Source: Rubrivivax sp. | GTDB lineage: Bacteria > Pseudomonadota > Gammaproteobacteria > Burkholderiales > Burkholderiaceae_C | Length of the DNA: 64,000 nucleotides | Assembly: GCA_016719535.1 (NCBI GenBank) | Contig: JADJYX010000001.1 | Location: forward strand, 1,054,001 to 1,118,000 | Reading direction: 5' to 3' | Part shown: one piece after another, positions 50,163 through 59,637 of the stretch | Layout: every line of letters starts with the position of its first letter | Numbering within the stretch: the first letter of the stretch is position 1 | The notes under the pieces: model-generated | What the model was told of the DNA's origin: nothing | Seen by the model: only the letters and a program-made list of their open reading frames with translations | Databases searched by the model: none | Position numbers and translations under genes: made by a program

Positions 50163-50922
50163 GGGCAGCCTCCCCGAAGTACGCAGCCTGTACGGCTGGA
50201 TCGGCGCGCACCGACTCCGGCCGGCCTTCCGCGAGCTTGGCGCCCTGGTGCATGACGACCACGTGGTCCGACAGGTTCATCACCAGGTCGACGTCGTGTT
50301 CGACCAGCAGGATGGACAGTCCCTCGTCGGCCAGCCCGCTGATCAGCTCGGCGGTGTCCTGCGTGTCGGCATGGCTCATGCCCTGGGTCGGCTCGTCGAG
50401 CAAGAGCAGCCGCGGCCGGGCGGCCAGCGCGACGGCGATCTCCAGCCGGCGCTGCTCGCCATGCGACAGGAAGCCAGCGAGCTCGTTGGCGCGGGCCTGC
50501 AGCGAGAAGCGCTCGATCAGCTCCTCGACCCGCTGCTGCGCCGCGCGGCTGGCCGAGACGTGGCGCAGCAGGCCGCGCCCGGCTTCGACGAACTGAGCCG
50601 CCAGGCGCAGGTTCTCGCGCACCGGCAGCTCGAAGAAAAGGTTGGTGATCTGGAACGATCGCGACAGCCCGGCGGCGAGCATCCGGTCGGGGCTCGCGCC
50701 TGTCACGTCGTGGCCTTCGAGCAGCACCTGGCCGGCGCTGGGCCGGATTGCGCCGCTGATCAGGTTGAACAGGCTGCTCTTGCCGGCACCGTTGGGGCCG
50801 ATCACCGCGGTGATATGGCCACGCTGCGCGTCAAAGCCGAAGCCGTCCACGGCCACCAGCGACCCGAAGCGCACGGTCAGGCCGCGCACCTGCAGGATCG
50901 CCTCGTCGGTCGTCGGCTTCAT
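50155..50922 (-). CDS. livG: LivG-type ABC ATPase (first transporter)
   Basis: This 255-residue ATPase has Walker A GPNGAGKS, signature LSHGEQRRLEI and Walker B LLLLDEPTQGMS. The SHGEQ form of the signature is typical of LivG proteins of this kind. Its ATG overlaps the livM stop by four bases. It works with LivF on the cytoplasmic face of the LivHM permease. Substrates of this family range from leucine to aromatic and amide compounds. Confidence 0.92.
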   Translation of the reverse strand: MKPTTDEAILQVRGLTVRFGSLVAVDGFGFDAQRGHITAVIGPNGAGKSSLFNLISGAIRPSAGQVLLEGHDVTGASPDRMLAAGLSRSFQITNLFFELPVRENLRLAAQFVEAGRGLLRHVSASRAAQQRVEELIERFSLQARANELAGFLSHGEQRRLEIAVALAARPRLLLLDEPTQGMSHADTQDTAELISGLADEGLSILLVEHDVDLVMNLSDHVVVMHQGAKLAEGRPESVRADPAVQAAYFGEAAHA

Positions 50923-51932
50923 CGGCGACTCCACAGGCGCTCCAGGGCCGGCGCGAGGTAGCCCACCAGACCCTTGGGAAAGAAGATCACCGAGACGACG
51001 AACAACGCGCCGATCACGATGGCATGGTGGGCGGTGAAGGAGCCGACCACGGACTTGAGCGCCGTCAGCAGCGCCGAGCCGTACAGCGCACCGACGAAGG
51101 TGCCCGTGCCGCCGACGATCACGTTGATCACCGCGTTGCCGGAGACCTGGAAGAACATCAGCTCGGGCGAGACGAAGCCGCGCAGCATCGGGTAGAGCGC
51201 GCCGCTGAGCGCGGCGATGTCGGCGGCAAGCACGAAGGCCGCCAGCTTGTAGCGCCAAGGGTCGAAGCCGAGGAAGGCCAGGCGGTGCTCGTTGGTGCGG
51301 ATCGCGTCAAGCTGGCGGCCAAAAGGTGTGTCCATCAGGCGCGTCAGCAGCGCCAGCAATGCGGCCGTGCCGACCAGCACGAGCAGGAAGAAGCTCGGCG
51401 CATGCGCCGTGTCGAGGCTCGCCACACCGAGGTTAATGACCGGCGCAGGCACGCCGATCAGCCCGTCCGACGCGCCCAGCTCGCGGGTGTTGAAGACGAT
51501 CTTGCTGACCACCTGGGCCAGCCCGAAGCTGATCAGCGCGAAGTAAACGCCCTTGGCACGGATCGCGATCAGCCCGCCGACCAGCCCGACCAGCGTGCCG
51601 CTGACCAGCACCACCGCCAGCGCCAGCGGCAGCGAGGGCGCGAGATGCTTGAGCGTCAGCGCCGAGACGTAGGCGCCGAAGCCGAAGAACAGCGCCTGCC
51701 CGAGCGGCAGCAGGCCCGTGCGCCCGAGCAGAAGGTCGACGCTGAGCGCCAGCCCGCCAAAGATCAGCGACTCGGTGGCCAGCCGGAAGAAGAACACGTC
51801 ACCCAGCGCGGCCGCCACGGCCGCGAACAGCAGAGCGATCGCGAAGAAGGCGTAGCTCAACCAGCGCACTGCGGAACGCCGCGCGCCGGCCGTCGGGGCG
51901 GGTGCCCGGCCGAGGGTCAGAACGTCAGCCAT
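50919..51932 (-). CDS. livM: LivM-type permease (first transporter)
   Basis: This 337-residue inner-membrane permease has about ten hydrophobic segments. It carries the LivM blocks DLLLGRTGLLPLGQALFFG near residue 65, YFALISFGLAQV near 130 and VSGNAVINVIVGGTGTFVGA near 255. It overlaps livH by eight bases and livG by four, so all are translated together. The N-terminal 20 residues are longer and more basic than usual. Confidence 0.92.
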   Translation of the reverse strand: MADVLTLGRAPAPTAGARRSAVRWLSYAFFAIALLFAAVAAALGDVFFFRLATESLIFGGLALSVDLLLGRTGLLPLGQALFFGFGAYVSALTLKHLAPSLPLALAVVLVSGTLVGLVGGLIAIRAKGVYFALISFGLAQVVSKIVFNTRELGASDGLIGVPAPVINLGVASLDTAHAPSFFLLVLVGTAALLALLTRLMDTPFGRQLDAIRTNEHRLAFLGFDPWRYKLAAFVLAADIAALSGALYPMLRGFVSPELMFFQVSGNAVINVIVGGTGTFVGALYGSALLTALKSVVGSFTAHHAIVIGALFVVSVIFFPKGLVGYLAPALERLWSRR

Positions 51933-52809
51933 GGCCGAGTCTCCCGAAGAGACCGTGCGGGCGCCACATCAGCACCAACACCATGATCCCGAACAACAGC
52001 GGATCGCTCCACACCGGCGAGATGACCAAGCTCGAGATCGACTGCACCTGGGTCAGCAGCAGCCCGGCGATCACTGCTCCCTTGATCGAGCCCATGCCGC
52101 CGATGATCACCACGCTGAAGGCGATCAGCACGAAGTCGCGGCCCATGGTCGGGAACACCGAGTAGATCGGCGCGAGCAGCACACCCGACAGGCCGGCCAG
52201 CGCCACGCCGAAGGCAAAGGTACCGGCGTAGACCACGCTCACCGGCACGCCCAGCGATGCGGCCATGTGGCGGTCGAAGGCAGCGGCGCGCACCATCGCG
52301 CCGAGCCGGGTGCGGAACACGACCACCCACACCGCTGCGATCACCGCTGCGCCCACCGCCATCAGGAACAGGCGGTAGTTGGGGAAGAACAGCCCGAACA
52401 TCTCGGTGGCCCCGGAGATCGGCTGCTCGATGCGCAGCGGGTTCGCGCCGAAGACGATCTTCAGGATGTCTTCGAGGATGATGGCGATGCCGAAGGTCAG
52501 AAGCAGGGTCAGCGTATGGCGGTCCCTGCTGTGGAATACACGCTGGATCAGCGCTCGCTCCGTCGCGTAGCCCACCGCCGCCATCAGCAGCGGCGTCAGC
52601 GCCAGCGCCCACCAGAACGGCAGGCCCACGCCGATCAACGCCAGCGCCGCATAGGCGCCGATCGCGTAGAACTCGCCGTGCGCCATGTTGATGACGTCGA
52701 GCAGGCCGAAGATGATCGTCAGCCCGAGCGCCATCAGCACCACGGCCACGCCGATCGACAGGCCGTTGACGACCTGTGGCGCCAGCACGAACTGCAGCCA
52801 GTCCAGCAT
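51925..52809 (-). CDS. livH: LivH-type permease (first transporter)
   Basis: This 294-residue permease has eight to nine hydrophobic segments and the LivH hallmarks INMAHGEFYAIGAY near residue 41 and FSVVIIGGMGSIKGA near 230. I chose the ATG at 52809 because the region before it is not membrane-like. It lies 10 bases after the binding-protein stop and heads the liv membrane genes of the first transporter. Confidence 0.92.
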   Translation of the reverse strand: MLDWLQFVLAPQVVNGLSIGVAVVLMALGLTIIFGLLDVINMAHGEFYAIGAYAALALIGVGLPFWWALALTPLLMAAVGYATERALIQRVFHSRDRHTLTLLLTFGIAIILEDILKIVFGANPLRIEQPISGATEMFGLFFPNYRLFLMAVGAAVIAAVWVVVFRTRLGAMVRAAAFDRHMAASLGVPVSVVYAGTFAFGVALAGLSGVLLAPIYSVFPTMGRDFVLIAFSVVIIGGMGSIKGAVIAGLLLTQVQSISSLVISPVWSDPLLFGIMVLVLMWRPHGLFGRLGHG

Positions 52810-52819
52810 GGTGCCGTCC

Positions 52820-53996
52820 TCAGAACCGGGCGCAGGTGTCGGGCCCGATCGCCGCCTCGGCAGCAACCTTGCCGACGATCTGGAACTGGCCGCCCTCGAC
52901 CTTCACCGCGTACATGTCCTGCATCGCCTGGTGGTCGCCGGCACGCATGGTCTTGGTGCCTTGCGGGGTGGCCCATTGCAGGCCACGCATCGCCTCGCGC
53001 ACCTTGTCGGTGTCGGTGCTCTTGGCCTTCTCAACCGCCGCCTTGTAGAAGAACAGAACGCCATAGGAGTCGGCGCCGTACAGATCGGGCTTGGACTTGT
53101 TCGCTGCCTCGAAGTCGGCGACGAACTTGCGGTTCTCCGAGCCGTCGATGCTGGGCGAGTAGCCCACGCCGGTGACGAAGCCGTCGGCGGCCTTGCCGAT
53201 CGCGGCGAGGTTCTGCGAGGTCACCGTGCCCGACGCGCCGACGACCTGCACGTTGCGGTTGACGCCGAACTCGGCCATCTGCGTGAACAGCCGAACCGTG
53301 TCGTTGCCCGCCACCGAGGTGTAGATCACCGTCGGACGCGCGCCGCGGATCTGGCCGAAGTAGGGCGAGTAATCCTTGTTGTCCAGCGGCGCGAACACCT
53401 CGCCGGCGGTCTTGGCGCCCTTGCCCTCCGCCGCCGCCTTGAAGGCCGCCACCGTGCTGCGGCCCATCTCGTAGTCGGGCCCGAGGTAGAAGACGTTGGC
53501 ATTCTTCTGCGTCGAGGCCATCCAGTCGGCCAGCGCAGCGCTCTGCATGCCGGCACGTGCGTTGACGCGGAACACGTTGGGGCTGCACTTGTCCGCGGTG
53601 ATCGAGTCGGCGAACGACACCGTGGTCGCGATCAAGCGGTTGTTGCGCTCGGCCACCTGGCCCACCGCCAGGGTCGAGCCCGGAGTTCACCGTGCCGGTG
53701 AGGAAGTCGACCTTGCCGACCTGGAACAGCTTCTCGGCCTTCTGCGTGGCCACGGCCGGGTTGGCTTCCTCGTCCTCGTAGACCAGCTCCAGCCTGCGGC
53801 CCATCACGCCGCCGGCCGCGTTGATCTGCGCGGCGGCGAGGTCCAGTCCCCACTTCACCTGCTGGCCGATGCCGGCGTAGGTGCCCGACAGCGGGGTGAC
53901 GACGCCGACACGGATCGGTCCGGTCTGGGCGGATGCAGCCAGGGGTGCGGCGATCGCGAGAGTGGCGGCCAGCGTGTTGAGGTGATGTCGGTTCAT
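52820..53996 (-). pseudogene. Liv/HAAT substrate-binding protein, frameshifted (first transporter)
   Basis: A periplasmic binding protein of the leucine-binding type I fold with a signal peptide ending AASAQ. The first ~105 codons reach LTGTVNSG, and the rest (VAERNNRLIATTVSFADS to GPDTCARF) is in another frame. One G is extra in the run at 53679-53681: TCCGGGCTCG would read TCCGGCTCG. Restored, it has about 391 residues, a normal length. It would deliver substrate to the LivHMGF genes that follow. Confidence 0.85.
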
Positions 53997-54024
53997 GGTC
54001 TGTCTCCTGGAGTTGTGTTTGGGT

Positions 54025-55014
54025 TTACTCGGCCTTGATCCCGTGCTGTTCGATGACGCGCTTCCACAGCGTCATCTGTGCGGCAATGAAGTCGCGCAAC
54101 ACTGCCGGTGAGCCACCGTCGGGGGTGACGCCCTGAGCCGCGAACGCGCGCTGGACTTCTTCGGTGGAAAGGATTCGGTCGATCTCGCGATTGAGCTTGT
54201 CGATTACAGGTTGCGGCGTGCCCGCCGGCACGACGAAGCCGTGCCAGGACGACACCTCGTATCCCGGCAGGCCGACTTCGGCAGCGGTAGGCACATCCGG
54301 AAGCAGGGGTGATCGACGCCGGCTTGCAATGGCCAGCGCGCGCGCCTTGCCCGCCTGGATGAACGGCAGCACTTGCGGCAGCAGGTCGACGGCAAGCCCG
54401 ACGTGGCCCCCTGCCAGGTCGGTCATCAGCGGAGCGCTGCCCTTGTAGGGCACGGGGTTCATGCGCACGCCGGCCTGGCTCTCGAACAGCACCATGGCCA
54501 GGTGATTGGACGAGCCGGCACCCGAGGTGCCGTAGTTGATCTTGTCCGGACTGGCGCGCGCCGCCGTCAGAACATCGGCGACGCTGCGATAGGGGCTGCC
54601 CGCATGGGTGACCATCACCATCGGCGAGCGCCCTGCCAGGATCACGGGGGCGAACGCGCGTTCGGTGTCGTAGGGCAGCTTGTAGAGCCAGGGATTCGAG
54701 GCGAACGGAAACTGGATGACGAGCAGCGTCTGGCCATCGGCCGGGGCCGTGGCCACGGCCTGCGTACCGATCACAGTCCCGGCACCCGGCTTGTTGTCCA
54801 CCACGGCGCTCACCTTCCACGCCGCGGACAGCTGCTTCGCGATCAGTCGTCCGAGCGTGTCGTTGAACCCACCCGCCGGGTAGGGCACGACGATGCGAAG
54901 CGGTCCGCCGGGATAGTCGGCGGCGCGCGCCGGCGCGATCCACGGCGCCGTCAGCGCAGCAGCGCCGGCAGCCAGCGTCAGCGCGCGACGCGATCTCGAG
55001 ATTTCGTTGACCAT
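54025..55014 (-). CDS. Bug/TctC-family solute-binding protein
   Basis: This 329-residue periplasmic protein belongs to the Bug (TctC) family of carboxylate-binding proteins. It has a twin-arginine-like start (SRRALTL) and signal peptide to about residue 32. Family blocks are IVVPYPAGGFNDTLGR, VVDNKPGAGTVIGTQ and DKINYGTSGAGSSNHL. No TctAB membrane genes adjoin, which is common for orphan Bug proteins in betaproteobacteria. It may sense or bind the substrate of the pathway. It lies 28 bases before the first liv binding protein. Confidence 0.9.
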   Translation of the reverse strand: MVNEISRSRRALTLAAGAAALTAPWIAPARAADYPGGPLRIVVPYPAGGFNDTLGRLIAKQLSAAWKVSAVVDNKPGAGTVIGTQAVATAPADGQTLLVIQFPFASNPWLYKLPYDTERAFAPVILAGRSPMVMVTHAGSPYRSVADVLTAARASPDKINYGTSGAGSSNHLAMVLFESQAGVRMNPVPYKGSAPLMTDLAGGHVGLAVDLLPQVLPFIQAGKARALAIASRRRSPLLPDVPTAAEVGLPGYEVSSWHGFVVPAGTPQPVIDKLNREIDRILSTEEVQRAFAAQGVTPDGGSPAVLRDFIAAQMTLWKRVIEQHGIKAE

Positions 55015-55046
55015 GCAGCCTCCTTGCAGGCGGTGGATTGACCTGA

Positions 55047-55859
55047 TCAGCGGCCGACGAAGGCCGGCTTGCGCTTGCTGTGGAACGCCTCGACGCCTTC
55101 ACGGAAGTCTTCCGAGCTGCGCAGGCGCGAGTAGCAGTGGCCCTCCAGCTCGATAGCGATGGACAGCGGGGAGTCCTCGGTGTCGTTGAGCAGCTTCTTG
55201 GCGGTGCGCTGCGCGATCGGCGAGAACGCGCGCAGTTCTTCCACCAGCGCATCGGTGGCCCGATCGAGCTCGGCGTCGGGCACGCAGTCGGTGGCCACGC
55301 CCCACTCAAAGGCCTGGCGGCCAGTGATGCGCCGCGAGCGCATCACGATGTCCTTGGTGCGCGTGATGCCCACCATCTTCTGCAGCCGCGCCGAACCGCC
55401 GGATCCGGGAATCTGGCCGAGCTTCTGCTCCGGCAGCGCATAGAGCGTCGTCTCGGTGGCCAGGCGGAAGTCGCAGGCCAGCGACAACTCGAAGCCGACC
55501 CCGAAGCAGTAACCGCGGCCTGCGGCGATCACCGGCTTGCTGCAGCGTGCCGGAGCCGCCACGTTCCAGGCCAGCTTGCTGACATGCTCGGGCGTCGCCG
55601 CGAGAAAGCCCTTGATGTCACCCCCGCTGGAGAAGTGTTCGCCGGCGCCTCGCAGCACGATCACGCGAATCCGCTCGTCGGCATCCAGTGCTTCGAACGC
55701 GATGCGAAGCTGATCTCGCGCCAGCATGCTCACGACGTTGAACGGCGGCCGGTCGAGCACGATGTCGGCGCGCTCCTGCTCGGGCTTGAGCTCGATGCGG
55801 AAGCCGTCGAGCTCGGCGGGCAGTACGGCGGCGGGATGGGCGAGTTCGTGAAGTTTCAT
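55047..55859 (-). CDS. Enoyl-CoA hydratase/isomerase family (crotonase)
   Basis: This 270-residue crotonase would act on a CoA thioester by hydration, isomerisation or ring cleavage. The oxyanion-hole block SSGGDIKGF lies near residue 77, and the second site RGYCFGVGFELSLACDFR near 115. In the LPEQKLGQIPGSGG segment the family's second catalytic Glu position is Gln, so simple hydratase activity is doubtful. A C-terminal EDFREGVEAFHSKRKPAF end is standard. It lies 22 bases after the aldehyde dehydrogenase gene. Confidence 0.88.
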   Translation of the reverse strand: MKLHELAHPAAVLPAELDGFRIELKPEQERADIVLDRPPFNVVSMLARDQLRIAFEALDADERIRVIVLRGAGEHFSSGGDIKGFLAATPEHVSKLAWNVAAPARCSKPVIAAGRGYCFGVGFELSLACDFRLATETTLYALPEQKLGQIPGSGGSARLQKMVGITRTKDIVMRSRRITGRQAFEWGVATDCVPDAELDRATDALVEELRAFSPIAQRTAKKLLNDTEDSPLSIAIELEGHCYSRLRSSEDFREGVEAFHSKRKPAFVGR

Positions 55860-55881
55860 GGCAGTTCCTCGGATGCAGGGG

Positions 55882-57350
55882 TCAGGCGCCAACGACGCCC
55901 ACGTTCTGATAGATGTGCTTGATCTCGGTGAAGTCGACGAGTGCATCGACGCCGTGCAGTCGACCCAGGCCGCTGCGCCGGTATCCACCGGTCTCGGCCT
56001 CGGCAAAGAGCTTGTTGTGGTCGTTGATCCACACGGTGCCATTGCGCAACGCCCGCGCCACGCGCATCGCACGCGCACCGTCGTGCGTCCACACGCTGGC
56101 CGCCAGCCCGTACTCGCTGTGATTGGCGCGCGCGACAGCCTCGGCCTCGTCCTCGAAGCGCTCGATGACGACCAGCGGGCCGAAGATCTCTTCTTGCAGA
56201 AAGAAGGCACCGGTATCTCGGTGTGCCACTAGCGTGGGGGTCAGGAAGCAGCCGGCCGCCAGAGCCCCCCGGGCCGGCCGCCTCGCAGGACCACTTCGTC
56301 GGCCTCAGCCAGCGAGCGCTCGATCTGCGAAGCGACTCGCTCGCGCGAGGCAGCATCGATGAGCGGGCCGACCTGCGCGCCGGGCGAGTCTCCCGGAGCC
56401 ACTACCAGCGACGCCAGTGCACGCGACAGCGCCACCTTCATCGCTTCGAACTTCGAGGCGTGCACCAGCACGCGCCGCGCCGCCGTGCACTGCTGGCCGG
56501 AGATGATGGTCGCGGCAGCGGCCAGCTGGCCCGCCACGCGCTCCACGTCGACGTCGTCGAACACCACGCAGGCCGCCTTGCCGCCGAGTTCCAGCGACAG
56601 CTTCTTCATCGTCGGCGCGGCCGCAGCCATGATGCGTGCCCCGGTGGCATTGCTGCCGGTGAAACTGATCACGTCCACCTCGGGGGAAGTGACGAGGGTC
56701 TGGGCCACGTCGTGGCCGCGCTCGCTCACCAGGTTGACGACTCCTCGAACCCTGTCGCCCAGCGGGGCGAGCACGGCGTGCAGTTCGGCGATCACCGCTG
56801 CGGTGATCAGTGCGGACTGCGGTGCCGGCTTGATCACCACGGTACAGCCGGCCGCCAGGGCCGGTGTCAGCGCACGGATCAGCAGCACCACCGGGGCGTT
56901 CCAGGGGATGATCAGGCCGGCCACCCCGGCCGGTTCCCTGATCAGGGTGGAGAACACACCCGGCTCGACCTCGAACACGTGGCCGGGGTAGGTGCGCGCG
57001 AGCCCGGCGTAGTAGCGAATCTCCGAGATCGCACCGGCCATCTCCCCGCGCGACTGCGCGAGCACCTTGCCGTTCTCCAGCGTCAGCAGCCGCGCCAGTT
57101 CGTCGCTCTTGCGCTCCAGCGCATCGGCCCAATGGAGCATGACCTGCTGGCGCAGCCGAGGTGCCTGGGCCCAGTCGGGTCGTTCGAAGGCCCGGCGGGC
57201 GGCGGCGATCGCGCCATGTGCATCGGTCAGGTCGGCCGCGGCGTATCGGCCGATGGTCCGCCCGTCGGCAGGATTGACCGACGCCGCGGTCGCCCCACCC
57301 TGCGCGGCGCGCCAGGCGCCATCGATCAGCAGTTGTGCATCGAGTGTCAT
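55882..57350 (-). pseudogene. Aldehyde dehydrogenase, frameshifted
   Basis: An NAD(P)-dependent aldehyde dehydrogenase. The first ~360 codons hold PWNAPVVLL near residue 150, ELGGKAACV near 255 with the general-base Glu, and the catalytic Cys in SGQQCTAARR near 288. The C-terminal part (TGAFFLQEEIFGPLVV, NGTVWINDH, GGYRRSGLGR) lies in another frame. One base is missing in the run of six C at 56265-56270. Restored, it has 489 residues. The likely substrate is a pathway aldehyde made by neighbouring enzymes. Confidence 0.88.
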
Positions 57351-57360
57351 GGCGCCCCCG

Positions 57361-58133
57361 TCAATGCATCACCGAGCCGCCATCGACCACGATCACCTGG
57401 CCGGTGACGAAGTCGCTATCCGCGCTGGCGAGATAGACCAGCGTGCCGCACAAGTCCTCGGGGTGACCTCGCGCTTGATCGCGCGGCTGGCGATGTTGTT
57501 GGCGCTCACCGCCCCCTGCCAGGCCGGATTGGCCAGCGTGTTCTCGCTGGCGGTCAGCCCCGGCGACAGCGTGTTGACGCGGATGCCGGCATCGCCGAGC
57601 TCGCGTGCCAGCGCACGGGTCATGGCGGTCACGGCCCCCTTGGAGGTCACGTAGTGCAGCAGCATCGGGGCGCCCTTGAACACGGTGCCAGATCCGATGT
57701 TGACGATCTTGCCGTAGCCCTGCGCGCGCATCTGCGGTGCGACCGCCTTGGCACACTCGAAGCTGCCTCGCACGTTGACCGCCATCACCCGGTCCCATTC
57801 GGCCGCGTCGATCTGCTCGAACGGCTTCATCGCCAGGTTGGCGAACAGTCCGGCGTTGTTGACCAGCACGTCGATGCGACCGAAGGCCTCGAGCGTGGTC
57901 GCCGCCATCGCGCGCGCCGATTCGGAGGACGTGACGTCGACGCGCAGTGCGATCGCGCGCCCCCCGGCATCACGAATACGTGCTGCCACCGGCTCGGCAT
58001 CGAGAACGTCGCAGCAGGCCACGGCAGCGCCCGCGGCGGCCAGTGCGGCGGCGTAGCGTGCACCGATGCCCTGCGCTGCGCCGGTCACGATGGCGACCCG
58101 GCCTTCCAGCCGTGCCTCGGAAAGAGAGGGCAT
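57361..58133 (-). pseudogene. Short-chain dehydrogenase/reductase, frameshifted near its end
   Basis: A classical SDR with TGAAQGIG near residue 18, VNNAGLF near 90 and the catalytic YVTSK near 155. The last ~35 codons (HPEDLCGTLVYLASADSDFVTGQ) are in another frame, with one base missing near 57467 (GAGGTCACC for GAGGGTCACC). Restored length is 257. The ATG at 58133 overlaps the stop of the upstream hydroxylase-like gene, and AGGAG lies inside that gene's end. An alcohol or ring-hydroxyl oxidation is inferred. Confidence 0.85.
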
Positions 58134-58913
58134 CACAGACTCCTGGCGGCAGCGCGGCCGCGTTCACTTTGCTGCGCCTCGACACGGGCGCGGTCCTCGG
58201 GCTTGCGGGCTGCGTCGGACATGCCGTTGAACAGCGTGCCGATCACGCCCTTGTCCAGGTCGCTGGTGCCGAACAGCGCATCGCAGATCGGAAAGGTGAG
58301 ATTGAAGTTGCGGGTGTGCATGAAGTCCGGGTTGTGATGCAGCACGTGCATGCGGCGCACGGTGTTGACGAGCGGCAGGCGGTCGAGCAGCGGATGTTCG
58401 ATGTGGGACAGCGTGTGCAGCCCTCGTACATCAGGAAGTACGCGGCCATGGTCAGCATCGCGATGTAGCCGGTGTTGGGAGTCCATACCGAGCCCAGCAG
58501 CAGTGCAGGCGGAAGCGCCGCCAGCACGAACAGCACCGGGGCGAACGGGGGAACAGCAGTGCCCGCCAATCCCGATGGCCGTGGTAGTCCAGCGTCTTGT
58601 GCGAGAAGAACTGGTGGTGCGTGTTGACGTGGCGCTTGTAGGCCGACTTCAGCAGACTCTTCGGGCTGTGCAGCAGGTAGCGGTGCGCCGCCCATTCGGC
58701 CCAGTTGCCGAAGAGGAACATCGGCAGCACCACGCCGACCCACTCCAGCCACGAGGGCTGCTGCAGGCGAGAGGCGCAGTAGAGGATCACGCCGAAGGTG
58801 AACACCAGCGTGAAAGCCAGATGCATTTCGCCGCGGTACCAGGTCGGCGTGTCAGCGCGGTACTGCGCACGAAACGCATTCGAGCGCGCGACGACCTCTT
58901 CTTCTCTCGTCAT
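58133..58913 (-). pseudogene. Fatty-acid-hydroxylase-superfamily membrane protein, two frame breaks
   Basis: A di-iron membrane oxygenase-like protein of the sterol desaturase/fatty acid hydroxylase fold. Its histidine clusters are HRYLLH near residue 75, HVNTHHQFFSH near 92, LHTLSHIEH near 175 and HVLHHNPDFMH near 195. Two breaks each lack one base: the C run read at 58547-58551 and GAGGGCTG near 58420. Restored length is about 260. It follows livF of the second transporter by 16 bases. The substrate is unknown; hydroxylation or ring oxidation of a hydrophobic acid is possible. Confidence 0.8.
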
Positions 58914-58929
58914 TGAAGTGTCTCCAGGT

Positions 58930-59637
58930 TCATTCGAGGCCCAGGAACTTGGCGGCAAAGGCCGGGTCGCCGAGCAAGTCCTCGCGGCTGCCCTCCAGCA
59001 CGGTCCGTCCGTTCTCGAGTACGTAGGCGCGATCGACGAAGTCGAGTGCGCGATGGGTGTTCTGCTCGACGAGCAGCATGGTCACGCCCTGCTCCGCAAT
59101 GCGGCGCAGCGCGGCGCGGATCTCCTCGACCAACAGAGGCGCCACGCCGATGAAGGGCTCGTCGAGCAGCAGCAGGCGCGGGCGCGACATCAGCGCGCGG
59201 CCGATGGCCACCATCTGCTGCTGGCCGCCACTGAGTTCGCCGGCGTTCTGCCTCGCCTTCTGGCGCAGGATGGGAAAGAGGCCGAAGACCTGCTCGAGGG
59301 GCTCGTCGAGTGCACGCCGGGACGCCGCAGCATAGGCGCCCATGGCCAGGTTCTCCTGGACGGTCATGCCGGGAAACAGCCGCCGTCCTTCCGGAACCAG
59401 TGCGATGCCGCGGCCGACGGTTTGCGCGGTGGAGGCGCGCTGCAACGGTGCGCCATCGAACTCGATGCCGCCGGATGCCACGGCGTACAGACCGACGATG
59501 GCACCCATCGCCGTGGACTTGCCCGCCCCGTTGGCACCAAGCAGGGCGACACGTTCACCATGCCCCACGTGCATCGAGACGTCCCACAGCGCACGCAGCT
59601 TGCCGTGATCGACGGCGAGTCGGGTCAGGCTGAGCAT
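58930..59637 (-). CDS. livF: LivF-type ABC ATPase (second transporter)
   Basis: This 235-residue ATPase carries Walker A LGANGAGKS, signature LSGGQQQMVAIGRAL and Walker B LLLLDEPFIGVAP, all intact. It starts at the TGATG overlap with the LivM-LivG fusion gene. It forms a complete second importer with the genes at 59637-63524. It differs in sequence from the first livF, so the two transporters are not recent copies. Confidence 0.93.
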   Translation of the reverse strand: MLSLTRLAVDHGKLRALWDVSMHVGHGERVALLGANGAGKSTAMGAIVGLYAVASGGIEFDGAPLQRASTAQTVGRGIALVPEGRRLFPGMTVQENLAMGAYAAASRRALDEPLEQVFGLFPILRQKARQNAGELSGGQQQMVAIGRALMSRPRLLLLDEPFIGVAPLLVEEIRAALRRIAEQGVTMLLVEQNTHRALDFVDRAYVLENGRTVLEGSREDLLGDPAFAAKFLGLE

